From the NCBI GenBank assembly GCA_963702105.1, contig OY969712.1:4092001-4156000 (forward strand): a stretch of DNA of 64,000 nt, in the 5' to 3' direction. Shown piece by piece: positions 8,631 through 17,035 of this stretch (positions are counted from its first letter, which is position 1; each line of letters begins with the position of its first letter). The notes beneath the pieces were generated by a model, which had not been told where the DNA came from, ran no database searches, and saw only the letters and a list, made by a program, of their open reading frames with translations. Origin of the DNA: ZC4RG20 sp963702105 (GTDB taxonomy: Bacteria; Pseudomonadota; Gammaproteobacteria; Steroidobacterales; Rariloculaceae). Position numbers and translations under genes: made by a program.

Positions 8631-10112
8631 TTACTGCTTGGCCAGAATCTTCTTGTACTGGTTGTATTCCTTCCACAACGAAGCGCGGAGGAAGGGATCT
8701 TTCTCCTTCGTGGCAGCCTCGCAGAGCTGCCGTGCGACGGTATCCTCGTCGTTGCAGCCCTTGACGGCCGGCGCCGTCTTCTCGTCGCCCGGCGCCGGAG
8801 GCGGAATGTAGGCGCCCTGCCCGTTGCCGCTGTCGGAGGCGCCGCTCGAGCCGCCCGCGGAGCCGCCTTCGCGGCGGCCGGTGGCCTGGCCGTTGTCGCC
8901 AGTGCCGGCGCCGGCCGCGGAACCCGCCGCGCCGCCCTGGGCCCCGGCTTCACCGCCCTGGTTACCGCCGGCCTGCTTGAACACGCTGTCGGCGGCCGTA
9001 CCGCCGCCCGTGCGCGCAATCTTGTCCTGCTCGGACTTCATGACCTGATCGAAATCGCCGAGCGAGCGATCGAAAGCGCCCTCGGCGCCGTTCCCGGAGC
9101 CGGCCTGCCCGGCCCCTGCCGCATTCGCGAGCTCGCCGCCTGCGCCCTGCGCCTGCCCGTTGGCTCCCTGGCCCTGCTCGCCTTGCCCTTGTCCCTGCGC
9201 GCCTTGGCCCTGCCCGGCCTGACCCGGCCCGGCTTGGCCCTGGCCCGCCTGCCCGGCGCCGCCGGCCGAAGCCTGCTGCTGCCCGGCCTGGCCCAGGCCG
9301 CCACCCTGGCCGAGCGCGCCGTTCTGGCCATTCGATCCGTTCTGCCCGGCCGCGCCAGCCTGGCCGCCCGTGCCGTTCTGGCCGGCGGCACCGTTGCCGT
9401 TCTGCCCGGCCGCGCCGTTCTGGCCGGCCGCACCGTTCTGCCCGGCCGCGCCGTTCTGGCCGGCCGCACCGTTCTGCCCGGCCGCGCCGTTCTGGCCGGC
9501 CGCACCGTTCTGCCCAGCCGTGCCCAGACCGCCCTGGGCGCCGTTATTGGCGGCCGCGGTGCCCGCCGAACCGGTTCCATTTGCGTTGTTTCCCTGACTC
9601 GTGCTGCCGGCTTGCTGGCCCCCGGCCGCGCCGTTCTGCGCGCCGTTTTGCCCGCCCGGTAGACCCGCATCCTGGGACGAGGGGAAACCGTTGTCCTGGG
9701 CGCCGGGCAACCCACCCAACGTCCCCGTCGAGCTTGCCGTGCGCGAACCCGCCGCGCCCGACTGAGATCCCGAGCTGCTCGCCGACTGCGAGCCTTGAGA
9801 ACCCGCGCTCTGCGAACCGGAAGCCGAGCTCTGTGCGCCTTGGCTCCCGCGCGAAGCCGTGGACGCCGAGGTCGAGCCCTGGCTGCCGGATGAGCTGGCC
9901 GACTGCGAGCCCTGCTGTCCCGAGGACGAGGAGCTCGAGCTCTGCGAGCCCTGCGACCCCTGTGAGCTCTGCGACGAGGGGAACGGGCTTTGCGCACCGG
10001 GTAGGCTGGAGCTCTGCGGGGAGGGCATCTGTATCGACGATTGACTCGAGCACGCAGCAAGCGCGGCGGCGCATGCGGTGACGAGGATCGGGCGAATCGC
10101 TGCGAACTGCAT
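8631..10112 (-). CDS. Ser/Gln-rich, collagen-like repeat lipoprotein
   Basis: 493 residues from ATG at 10112 (GAGGTG just upstream). The signal ends in a lipobox ALAACSSQ. It continues with a Ser-Gln-Gly-rich stretch (about 30-120), Asn-Gly-Gln-Ala segments including six to seven GQNGAA units, and Gly-Gln-Ala-rich sequence to about residue 400. A small ordered C-terminus (about 450-493) contains two cysteines (VKGCNDEDTVARQLCEAATK) and ends SLWKEYNQYKKILAKQ. First gene of the operon, so the promoter should lie upstream of 10112. Gly-X-X-like repeats suggest an extended, flexible surface or periplasm-spanning stalk (inference). Confidence 0.8.
   Translation of the reverse strand: MQFAAIRPILVTACAAALAACSSQSSIQMPSPQSSSLPGAQSPFPSSQSSQGSQGSQSSSSSSSGQQGSQSASSSGSQGSTSASTASRGSQGAQSSASGSQSAGSQGSQSASSSGSQSGAAGSRTASSTGTLGGLPGAQDNGFPSSQDAGLPGGQNGAQNGAAGGQQAGSTSQGNNANGTGSAGTAAANNGAQGGLGTAGQNGAAGQNGAAGQNGAAGQNGAAGQNGAAGQNGAAGQNGNGAAGQNGTGGQAGAAGQNGSNGQNGALGQGGGLGQAGQQQASAGGAGQAGQGQAGPGQAGQGQGAQGQGQGEQGQGANGQAQGAGGELANAAGAGQAGSGNGAEGAFDRSLGDFDQVMKSEQDKIARTGGGTAADSVFKQAGGNQGGEAGAQGGAAGSAAGAGTGDNGQATGRREGGSAGGSSGASDSGNGQGAYIPPPAPGDEKTAPAVKGCNDEDTVARQLCEAATKEKDPFLRASLWKEYNQYKKILAKQ
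9397..9519. repeat. 18/36-bp tandem repeat encoding GQNGAA units
   Basis: About seven 18-base units alternate between two slightly different versions, giving a 36-base higher-order period. They lie within the collagen-like lipoprotein gene and keep its frame. Confidence 0.8.
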
Positions 10113-10582
10113 AGGGCACCTCATGTCGCGGTTGTCGCTCCCGAGCGGGACGCGACGCCCTCCCTGTTAGACGTTAGTTGCCCGCAGTTTCCCTGAGGTT
10201 CATGCGAGCGGACGGCCGTTCCCCGATTTGGAATAATCGACGGCCGATTTTCCATAACGCACGCGGCGTACGGCCGGTTGACCCGCGGTCTCGAGGTCGA
10301 AGCTTTGCGCATGATGCTCGACACGCCGCCTTCTGCGGTTCGCCCCGTCATCACTGGACATAGGATTGTGGGAACACCGCTCATGGGAACAATACCACCG
10401 TTGGCCCGCCCGCTACTATTCCTGCCTTCGGCCCGCTCGCTGCGCTTGCCGTGCCGGCTGCCGGCCCGGCTTTCGACGCCCGCGATTGTTGTCTGCTCGG
10501 GGCCGAATCGGGGCCGAATAGGGCCTGCGGCAGGCGCTGCCGAACGAGGCGCAGGATGCAACTCGCGTGCCGCGGGAAGCGC
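10113..10582. other. Intergenic region upstream of the lipoprotein/kinase operon
   Basis: About 470 bases without a convincing gene. It lies between the stop of the PYROXD2-like gene and the first operon gene, both minus strand, so it should hold the operon promoter. The segment near 10195-10265 is locally AT-richer and carries related ACGGCCG-containing half sites (for example near 10210, 10239 and 10272). I could not pick a clear -35/-10 pair. Confidence 0.4.
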
Positions 10583-12178
10583 TCAGGCACCGAGGTCGGC
10601 GCGGATGACGCAAGCGGCGTTGTAACCCGGTGCGCCGCTCACGCCCCCGCCCGGGTGCGCACCCGAAGCGCATAGGTACAGCCCTCTGACGGGCGTGCGA
10701 TAACCGGAGTAGCCCCAGGCGGGTCGCGCCCAGTAGATCTGATCGAGGTCGAGCGCGCCGTGGAAGATGTCGCCGCCCACGAGGCCGAAGCGCTGCTCGA
10801 GGTCCTCGGGCGTGAAGGCCTGCGCGCCGACGATCGAGGCGCGGAAGTTCGGCGCGTAGGCCGTCACGGCGTCGATGACCGTATCGAGTGCGGCCTGCCG
10901 ATGGTCGGCCCAGGGGGCGGCGTTCGGGAGGCGGCGGCGGAAGTGCTGGCAGAACAGGCTGGCGACGTGAGCGCCGGGCGGCGCGAGCGTCGCGTCGAGC
11001 GTCGAAGGGATCACGAGCTCGACGACGGGCGCGCGCGAGAAGCCGCGGGCCGCGGCGTCGAAATACGCTGCGTCGAGATACTCGAGCGAGGGTGTGAGCA
11101 GGATGCCGGCGCCCTGGTGCGCCCCCGGCTCGGGCCGGCACGTGAAGCGCGGCAGCTCGCTGAGTGCGACGTTGGCGCGAAAGCTCGCGGATTCGCTGCG
11201 CCAGCCGCGGATGCGCTCGCGAAATGCCGCGGGCAGCGTCGCGGGATCGAGCAGCCGCTCGAACAGAAGCTGCGGATGGATGCCGGCCGCCACGGCGCGC
11301 GCCGCGACGACGCGCTCGGGCGTCTCGACCGCGCAGCCGTCCCCCTGCCGGTGGATCGCCGTGGCCGGCTCGCCGCAGGCGATGTCGACGCCCCGCGCGC
11401 GCGCCGCGGCCGCGAGCGCCGTCGTGATGGCGCCCATGCCGCCGATCGCGTGTCCCCAGGCGCCCTCGGCGCCGCCGACCTCGCCGAGCGCGTGGTGCAG
11501 CAGCAGGTAGCCCGAGCCGCCCTGATACGGGCTCGCGAAGCGGCCGACGACGGCGTCGAAGCCGAGCAGGCCCTTGAGGGCGTCGGTCTCGAACCAGCGG
11601 TCGAGCCAGTGACCCGCGCTGCCGGCAAGAAGATCCCAGAGCGCGGTCACGCCGCGCGGCCCGAGACGCGCGAGCCGGGGCAGCCGCGCCGCGAGGCGCA
11701 GGCGCTCGCGCCAGCCGCCCGTCGGGTCCACAGGCGCCTCGAACCACAGCGAGCGAAACAGCCGCGTCACGCGCGCGAGCTCCGCGCCGAAGGCGGGATA
11801 GCGCTCCGCGTCGCGCGTTGAATGCACGGCGATCTCGGCCTGGGCCGCGGCGGACTCGCGCGGCAGCGCGAGCCCGGGACCCGCGAGGCTCGGAACGAAA
11901 TTCGCCATGGGGCGCGGCACGATCGTGAGGCCGTGCCGGGCGAGGCCGAGATCCTCGATGATGCGCGAGCGCAGCAGACTCACCGTGTAGCTCGCCATCG
12001 AGTTGCGAAAGCCCGGGGAAAACTCTTCCGTCACGGCCGCGCCGCCGACGCTCGCGTGCCGCTCGAGCACACAGACGGAAAGCCCGGCGCCCGCGAGATA
12101 GGCCGCGCAGACGAGGCCGTTGTGGCCGCCGCCGATGACGACGACGTCGTAGCGGTCTTTGCATGCGCCCGCTTTCAT
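10583..12178 (-). CDS. FAD-dependent oxidoreductase, PYROXD2/phytoene-desaturase-like
   Basis: 531 residues from ATG at 12178 (GAGGAG about 8 bases upstream). The N-terminus carries the dinucleotide-binding motif VVVIGGGHNGLVCAAYLAG (GxGxxG), then VLERHASVGGAAVTEEFSPG and SMASYTVSLLRSRI, which match the PYROXD2 branch of the amine-oxidase/phytoene-desaturase superfamily. The C-terminus has the usual FAD-contacting GLYLCASGAHPGGGVSGAPGYNAA. It probably oxidises or isomerises a hydrophobic substrate; the substrate cannot be told from sequence. No carotenoid synthesis genes are nearby, so a true phytoene desaturase is unlikely. Divergent from the cysteine synthase gene across 255 bases. Confidence 0.9.
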   Translation of the reverse strand: MKAGACKDRYDVVVIGGGHNGLVCAAYLAGAGLSVCVLERHASVGGAAVTEEFSPGFRNSMASYTVSLLRSRIIEDLGLARHGLTIVPRPMANFVPSLAGPGLALPRESAAAQAEIAVHSTRDAERYPAFGAELARVTRLFRSLWFEAPVDPTGGWRERLRLAARLPRLARLGPRGVTALWDLLAGSAGHWLDRWFETDALKGLLGFDAVVGRFASPYQGGSGYLLLHHALGEVGGAEGAWGHAIGGMGAITTALAAAARARGVDIACGEPATAIHRQGDGCAVETPERVVAARAVAAGIHPQLLFERLLDPATLPAAFRERIRGWRSESASFRANVALSELPRFTCRPEPGAHQGAGILLTPSLEYLDAAYFDAAARGFSRAPVVELVIPSTLDATLAPPGAHVASLFCQHFRRRLPNAAPWADHRQAALDTVIDAVTAYAPNFRASIVGAQAFTPEDLEQRFGLVGGDIFHGALDLDQIYWARPAWGYSGYRTPVRGLYLCASGAHPGGGVSGAPGYNAACVIRADLGA

Positions 12179-12340
12179 GTTCGCGGCTCCTCGTGCTCCC
12201 TGCTCGTGCCAGGCTGCGCGGGTTCGGCCGCGCCGGTTCGGCCGCGCGGGCTCCGCTGCTGGTGTCGGGGGACATGCTCGGCGGCTGCCGGGGGACACCG
12301 CCGCCCCGGCCGGCAGCCGCGAGCGCGCGGGACCCGAGTG

Positions 12341-12346
12341 TACAAT
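12341..12346 (+). promoter_or_regulatory. Possible -10 element upstream of cysteine synthase
   Basis: TACAAT stands out in otherwise GC-rich sequence about 90 bases before the ATG. No matching -35 hexamer is evident at 16-18 bases, so support is weak. Confidence 0.25.
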
Positions 12347-12433
12347 ACGGGCCGTCGCGGCCCGCCGCGGCATCTTCGGCGCGCGCCCGCTCGGGCCTCG
12401 CGCCTGTCATTCGAGGCGAGCAACGGGAACATC

Positions 12434-13459
12434 ATGACGGATCAGCAAGACCTAAGCGGCCTCCTCCGCAACGACTTCGCGGAAGCGGTGGGCAATACGC
12501 CGCTCATCAAGCTGCGCAAGGCCTCCGAGCTCACGGGCTGCACGATCCTCGGCAAGGCCGAGTTCATGAACCCCGGCGGCTCCGTCAAGGACCGGGCCGC
12601 GAAGTACATCGTGCTCGACGCCGAGCGGCGCGGTCTCATCGAGCGCGGCGGCCTCATCGTCGAAGGCACGGCCGGCAATACGGGGATCGGCCTTGCGCTC
12701 GTCGGCAACTCGCGCGGCTACCGCACGCTGATCCTCATGCCGAACACGCAGTCGCAGGAGAAGAAGGATGCGCTGCGCCTCTGCGGCGCCGAGCTGCGCG
12801 AGGTGCCGGCGGTGCCCTATCGCGACCCGAACAACTACGTGCACGTCGCGAAGCGCACGGCCGAGGAGCTCGCGAAGACCGAGCAGCACGGCGTGCTCTA
12901 CGCCAACCAATGGGACAACACCGCAAATCGCGAGGGCCACGTCGCTAGCACGGGACCCGAGATCTGGACGCAGACCGGCGGCCGCGTCGACGGCTTCACA
13001 TGCGCCGTCGGCACCGGCGGCACGCTGGCCGGCATCGGCACGTTCCTCAAGCAGCGCCATCCGAGCGTCGTGATCGCGGCGGCCGATCCGCGCGGCGCGG
13101 CGATCTACAACTGGGTCAAGCACGGCGAGCTCAAATCCGAGGGCAGCTCGATCACGGAAGGCATCGGCCAGGGCCGGGTCACGGGCAACCTCGAAGGCGC
13201 GCCGATCGACGAGGCGTTTCAAATCCCGGACGAGGAGATGCTGCCGATCCTGTACGATCTCGTGCAAAGCGAGGGCCTGCTGCTCGGCGGCTCGAGCGGC
13301 ATCAACGTCGCAGGCGCCATCCGACTCGCGCAGGCGCTCGGCCCCGGCAAGACCATCGTCACCGTCCTCTGCGACTCGGGATCGCGCTACCAGTCGAAGC
13401 TCTACAACCCGGCCTTTCTGGCCTCCAAGGGGCTGCCGCCGCCGCCGTGGCTGGCCTGA
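12434..13459 (+). CDS. cysK: Cysteine synthase A (O-acetylserine sulfhydrylase)
   Basis: 341 residues. PLP enzyme of the fold-type II beta family. The Schiff-base lysine is in NPGGSVKDRAA, the substrate loop is EGTAGNTGIGLA, the phosphate-binding glycine loop is GTGGTLAGIG, and GGSSGINV and CDSGSRYQSKL follow near the end. It makes cysteine from O-acetylserine and sulfide in the cytoplasm. It is slightly longer than typical CysK (about 310-320) and belongs to a longer proteobacterial branch; a cystathionine-beta-synthase-like activity cannot be excluded. Its stop abuts a palindromic repeat shared with the convergent gene, probably a two-way terminator. Confidence 0.9.
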   Translation: MTDQQDLSGLLRNDFAEAVGNTPLIKLRKASELTGCTILGKAEFMNPGGSVKDRAAKYIVLDAERRGLIERGGLIVEGTAGNTGIGLALVGNSRGYRTLILMPNTQSQEKKDALRLCGAELREVPAVPYRDPNNYVHVAKRTAEELAKTEQHGVLYANQWDNTANREGHVASTGPEIWTQTGGRVDGFTCAVGTGGTLAGIGTFLKQRHPSVVIAAADPRGAAIYNWVKHGELKSEGSSITEGIGQGRVTGNLEGAPIDEAFQIPDEEMLPILYDLVQSEGLLLGGSSGINVAGAIRLAQALGPGKTIVTVLCDSGSRYQSKLYNPAFLASKGLPPPPWLA

Positions 13460-13486
13460 GAAAAAGGGGTCAGAGCCCTTTTTCTC
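13460..13486. repeat. Single copy of the GGGGTCAGAGCCC palindromic repeat (putative bidirectional terminator)
   Basis: GAGAAAAAGGG and CCCTTTTTCTC arms surround GTCAGAG and can form a hairpin with A/T runs on both sides. It fits exactly between the stop codons of two convergent genes. It is the only single (unpaired) member of a seven-copy family here. Confidence 0.75.
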
Positions 13487-13871
13487 ACTCCGCCAGCGCG
13501 GCGGCGGCCGCCTGGGCCGCGCGGTCGCAGGCGGGGGCTTTTTCGGCCGCGTGCAGGCCGCGCAGCGCGCCGGTGCGCTCGCCGTCCCGGCGCCTCGCGG
13601 CGATCTCGTTGAGCCCGGCGCAGGCGTCGAGCAGCCGGTCCTCGGCCGCCGCCAGGTTTCGGTAGCGGGCGCTCTGGTCGTCCTCGATGTCGGCCATCGC
13701 GAATGCGAGACGCGAGGCGACGCGGTTCTGCTCCCTGAACACCTGCTCGGCATAGGCCGCGAACGCGTCGGTACCGACCCGCAGCCGCTTGCCGCCGGCC
13801 GTCGTCACCGTCGCGCAGCCGGCGGCCGCGAGCGCGCAACCGAACAGGACGAAGAGCCGAAGGGCCGTCAT
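13485..13871 (-). CDS. Small lipoprotein of unknown function
   Basis: 128 residues. The signal peptide has an AAAGC lipobox (MTALRLFVLFGCALAAAGCA). The mature part is mostly helical with RNLAAAEDRLLDACAGLNEI and an Ala-rich tail. No family recognised. The stop lies in the palindromic repeat shared with the convergent cysteine synthase gene; the start faces the squalene-hopene cyclase gene across about 140 bases, so a divergent promoter region is expected there. Confidence 0.7.
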   Translation of the reverse strand: MTALRLFVLFGCALAAAGCATVTTAGGKRLRVGTDAFAAYAEQVFREQNRVASRLAFAMADIEDDQSARYRNLAAAEDRLLDACAGLNEIAARRRDGERTGALRGLHAAEKAPACDRAAQAAAAALAE

Positions 13872-14008
13872 CTAGAAAGATCCCAGAAAAGCCGAGGGAG
13901 GGGGATGCTCCGCGATTCGCGTTTAGCTTTCAAGACTTAGGAAAGGTTGCTGATCCATGTTGTGCCGCGCCTATGCGATAATGCGCGCACTCTTCGTTCT
14001 GACGACCC

Positions 14009-16045
14009 ATGCCAAGCCGACGACTCGACATGGCCGAACCGGCCGCGCCCGCCTCTCAACACTCCGAATGGGACGAGGCGATCGTCCGCGCGACCGACTG
14101 GCTCGACGGCCAGCAGAATGCCGAGGGCTTCTGGGTCGGCATGCTCGAGTCGAGCTACTCGATGGAGGCCGAGTGGCTGCTGGCGATGCACCTGCTCGGC
14201 TACGAGCACCCTCGCAAGGAGCGCATCGTCGCGACGCTGCTCGCGGCCCAGCGTAGCGACGGCGCCTGGGAGAGCTACTACGACGCCCCTCAAGGCGACA
14301 TCAACAGCACGGTCGAGTGTTACGCCGCGCTGCGCGCCGTCGGCATGCCGGCCGAGTCGGAACGCCTCACACGGGCGCGCGAATGGATTTTCGCGCACGG
14401 CGGGCTCGGCAAAGTCCGCGTCTTCACGCGCTATTGGCTCGCGCTGCTCGGCGAGTGGCCCTGGAACCGGACCCCGAATCTGCCCCCCGAGGTCATCGCG
14501 AACCCGTCCTGGTTTCCGTTCAACATCTACAACTTCGCGAGCTGGGCCCGCGCGACGCTGATCCCGCTCGCCGTGCTCTCCGCGCACAGGACGACGCGGC
14601 CGCTGCCGCCCGAGCGCCGGCTCGACGAGCTGTTCCCGAACGGCCGCGAGCGCATGGACTATCACCTGCCGCACAACGTCCCCTTCTTCTCGTTGAAACG
14701 GCTGTTCCTCGCGACGGACCGCCTTCTGCACGTCTATCAACGCATCGGCCTCACGCCGGGCCGCCGGGCCGCGATCAACGCCTGTCTCGAATGGGTCATC
14801 CGCCACCAGGACGCCGACGGCGCCTGGGGCGGCATTCAGCCGCCCTGGATCTACAGCCTGCTGGCCCTGCACAGCGAAGGCTATCCGCTCACGCATCCCG
14901 TCATGGCCAAGGGCCTCGAGGCGCTCGACGCGCACTGGTCCTACGAGCGCAACGGCACCATGCACATCCAGGCCAGCGAATCGCCGATCTGGGACACCGA
15001 GCTCGCGCTCATGGCCATGCAGGACTGCGAGCGCGAGGTCAGCCACGGCATGGAGCGCGCCGTCGATTGGCTGCTCAGGCAGGAGATCCGCTATCGCGGC
15101 GACTGGTCGCACAAGGTGCCGAAGGCCGAGCCGAGCGGCTGGGCCTTCGAGCGCGCCAACCTGCATTACCCGGACGTGGACGACACGGCCGTCGCGCTCA
15201 TCGTGCTGGCGCGGCTGCCGGTGGCGCAGCGGGAGACGCCGCGCGTGCGCGGCGCCATCGACCGCGCCGTGGCCTGGACGCTGGCCATGCAGTCGAGCAA
15301 CGGCGGCTGGGCCGCGTTCGACAAGGACAACGACAAGCTCATCATCACCAAAATTCCGTTCTGCGACTTCGGCGAGGCGCTCGACCCGCCCTCCGCGGAC
15401 GTCACGGCGCACGTCGTCGAGGCACTGGCCCATCTCGGTTACGACCGTCAGCTGCCGGCGCTCGAGCGCGCCTACAGGTTCCTGCGCGCCGAGCAGGACG
15501 CCGACGGCAGCTGGTTCGGCCGCTGGGGCGTGAATCACATCTACGGGACGGCCGCCGTGCTGCCCGCGCTGGCCGTGCTCGGCGAGGACATGTCGCAGGA
15601 CTACGTGCGCCGGGCGGCCGAATGGATCGTCGCGCATCAGAACGAGGACGGCGGCTGGGGCGAGACCTGCGCCTCGTACATGGATGACACGCTGCGCGGT
15701 CGCGGCACGAGCACGGCCTCGCAAACGGCCTGGGCGCTCATGGCGCTGCTGGCCGTCGGCGGCCGCGAGCACGACCCTGCGATCCGCGAGGGCCTGAGGT
15801 TCCTCACGACGACGCAGCGCCTCGATGGTACCTGGGACGAGCCTTACTACACGGGCGCCGGCTTCCCGGGCTACGGCTTCGGAGCCCGCATGGATTTTCG
15901 GGACGCGGCGACCCGGCAACGCATCGCTCAGGGGACCGAGTTGCAGCGGGCGTTCATGATCAACTACAACCTGTATCGGCATTATTTCCCGCTCATGGCG
16001 CTCGGACGGGCGCGGCGGCATTTCGGGGGCGCGGCTACGGGTTAG
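14009..16045 (+). CDS. shc: Squalene-hopene cyclase
   Basis: 678 residues, the normal length. The catalytic acid motif DVDDTA is at residues 389-394 (DxDDTA type), and QW-type repeats are spread through the protein (QNAEGFWVG, RSDGAWESYY, QDADGAWGG, SSNGGWAAFD, QDADGSWFGRWG, NEDGGWGET, QRLDGTWDE). It is a monotopic inner-membrane enzyme that folds squalene into hopene/hopanol, the base of bacterial hopanoids. An in-frame ATG at 14030 (MAEPAAPASQ) is an alternative start. No other hopanoid genes (hpn) lie nearby, so the pathway is scattered in this genome. Confidence 0.96.
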   Translation: MPSRRLDMAEPAAPASQHSEWDEAIVRATDWLDGQQNAEGFWVGMLESSYSMEAEWLLAMHLLGYEHPRKERIVATLLAAQRSDGAWESYYDAPQGDINSTVECYAALRAVGMPAESERLTRAREWIFAHGGLGKVRVFTRYWLALLGEWPWNRTPNLPPEVIANPSWFPFNIYNFASWARATLIPLAVLSAHRTTRPLPPERRLDELFPNGRERMDYHLPHNVPFFSLKRLFLATDRLLHVYQRIGLTPGRRAAINACLEWVIRHQDADGAWGGIQPPWIYSLLALHSEGYPLTHPVMAKGLEALDAHWSYERNGTMHIQASESPIWDTELALMAMQDCEREVSHGMERAVDWLLRQEIRYRGDWSHKVPKAEPSGWAFERANLHYPDVDDTAVALIVLARLPVAQRETPRVRGAIDRAVAWTLAMQSSNGGWAAFDKDNDKLIITKIPFCDFGEALDPPSADVTAHVVEALAHLGYDRQLPALERAYRFLRAEQDADGSWFGRWGVNHIYGTAAVLPALAVLGEDMSQDYVRRAAEWIVAHQNEDGGWGETCASYMDDTLRGRGTSTASQTAWALMALLAVGGREHDPAIREGLRFLTTTQRLDGTWDEPYYTGAGFPGYGFGARMDFRDAATRQRIAQGTELQRAFMINYNLYRHYFPLMALGRARRHFGGAATG

Positions 16046-16091
16046 GCCGCGCAAGCCTCGCGCGAGGCCGAATGGAGGGACTCCGGAAGAC

Positions 16092-16742
16092 GTGTGCGGC
16101 AGATACCTGACCCCGGACGAAGCCGACTTCGAACGCCACTGGGGCCTCGCGGCCCCGATGGGCTTCAGGCGCTCGTTCAACGTCGCGCCGACGATGCCCG
16201 CGCCCGTCATCGCGCGGCACCACGACGCCGGCGCGGCCGCCGAGCTCATGACCTGGGGGTTTCGGCCGGACTGGGCGCCGCGCGCCTGGATCAACGCCCG
16301 CGCGGAAACGCTCTTCACCTCCAAGGCCTTCGCGTCGGCCGCGCGCCGGCACCGCTGCCTCGTGCCCGCGCTCGGGTGGTACGAATGGCAAGGCTCGAAG
16401 GCGCCGAAGCAGCCTTTCGTCCAGTTTCGCCCGGGATTCGAGCCGCTGGCCTTTGCCGGCATCTGGACCGCGTCGCGGAAGCCGGACGGCGGCGCCCGGA
16501 GCTTTGCCATACTGACTAAGGCGGCGACGGCCGCGCTCGCTCCGATCCACGATCGCATGCCCGTCGTGCTTGCCCCCGAGCAGTACGCCGCCTGGATCGA
16601 TCCCGATCTCTCCGAAGAGGACGCGCAGCGCGTACTGACCGGGGCCGCGCCCGAGATCGCCGCCTATCCGATCTCGACCTACGTCAACAAGCCCGCCAAC
16701 GACGACGAGCGCTGCATCGAGCCGCTCACGCAGGAAGCGTGA
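16092..16742 (+). CDS. SOS response-associated protein, HMCES/YedK family (abasic-site crosslinking)
   Basis: 216 residues from a GTG start, so that Cys2 follows the initiator (MCGRYLTP). In this family the initiator is removed and the exposed cysteine forms a thiazolidine crosslink with abasic sites in single-stranded DNA. Other conserved pieces are SFNVAPT, WGFRPDW, INARAET, RCLVPALGWYEW (catalytic Glu region) and IHDRMPVVL (active-site His). Stands alone about 45 bases after the cyclase gene. Confidence 0.93.
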   Translation: MCGRYLTPDEADFERHWGLAAPMGFRRSFNVAPTMPAPVIARHHDAGAAAELMTWGFRPDWAPRAWINARAETLFTSKAFASAARRHRCLVPALGWYEWQGSKAPKQPFVQFRPGFEPLAFAGIWTASRKPDGGARSFAILTKAATAALAPIHDRMPVVLAPEQYAAWIDPDLSEEDAQRVLTGAAPEIAAYPISTYVNKPANDDERCIEPLTQEA

Positions 16743-16768
16743 AGACGTTCGGCGCCCGCGGCACGGCC

Positions 16769-16874
16769 GGGGCGCCTAGGCGCCGGGCCGGGGCGCCTCG
16801 GCGCCGGGTCACTTGGGAGCCGGGGCGCGTGGGCATCCGGCCACCTGCGCGCTGGGGCGCCTGGGCGCCAGGCC
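16769..16874. repeat. Repeated GGCGCC-palindrome units
   Basis: A 21-base unit with the palindrome GGCGCCTAGGCGCC occurs twice in tandem (16769-16789, 16790-16810), and a third diverged copy lies at 16854-16874. Each can form a GC-rich hairpin. It occupies the 290-base gap between the HMCES gene and the PQQ-protein gene; a transcription-termination or REP-like role is possible. Confidence 0.55.
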
Positions 16875-17035
16875 GCGGCGCCAGCCGCACAAGCGGCATT
16901 TCATTGGTCGAAGGGCGGCTGTTGATCGATCGAGGCCGGCTTTGCCCGATCCGTTACATCCATTAGCATCTGCCGACGAGTCCGCAGCGAGTCCGCAGCC
17001 GCCGGCTCGAAACGGAAGGGCCAACCGGAGGATCC

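Noticed and set aside
1..10112. Type VI secretion or its PpkA/PppA/Fha post-translational module
   Set aside because: A kinase and FHA-like domain are present, but no TssB/C, Hcp, VgrG, ClpV or TssM genes and no phosphatase.
10121..10561. Minus-strand frame of 146 codons in the operon's upstream gap
   Set aside because: No ribosome site, low-complexity composition and no motif; treated as intergenic.
13937..16558. Very long minus-strand open frame (873 codons) opposite squalene-hopene cyclase
   Set aside because: It is a mirror of the cyclase codon pattern in high-GC DNA. The composition is Arg/Ala/Gly/His-rich, there is no domain, and the plus strand holds an unmistakable enzyme.
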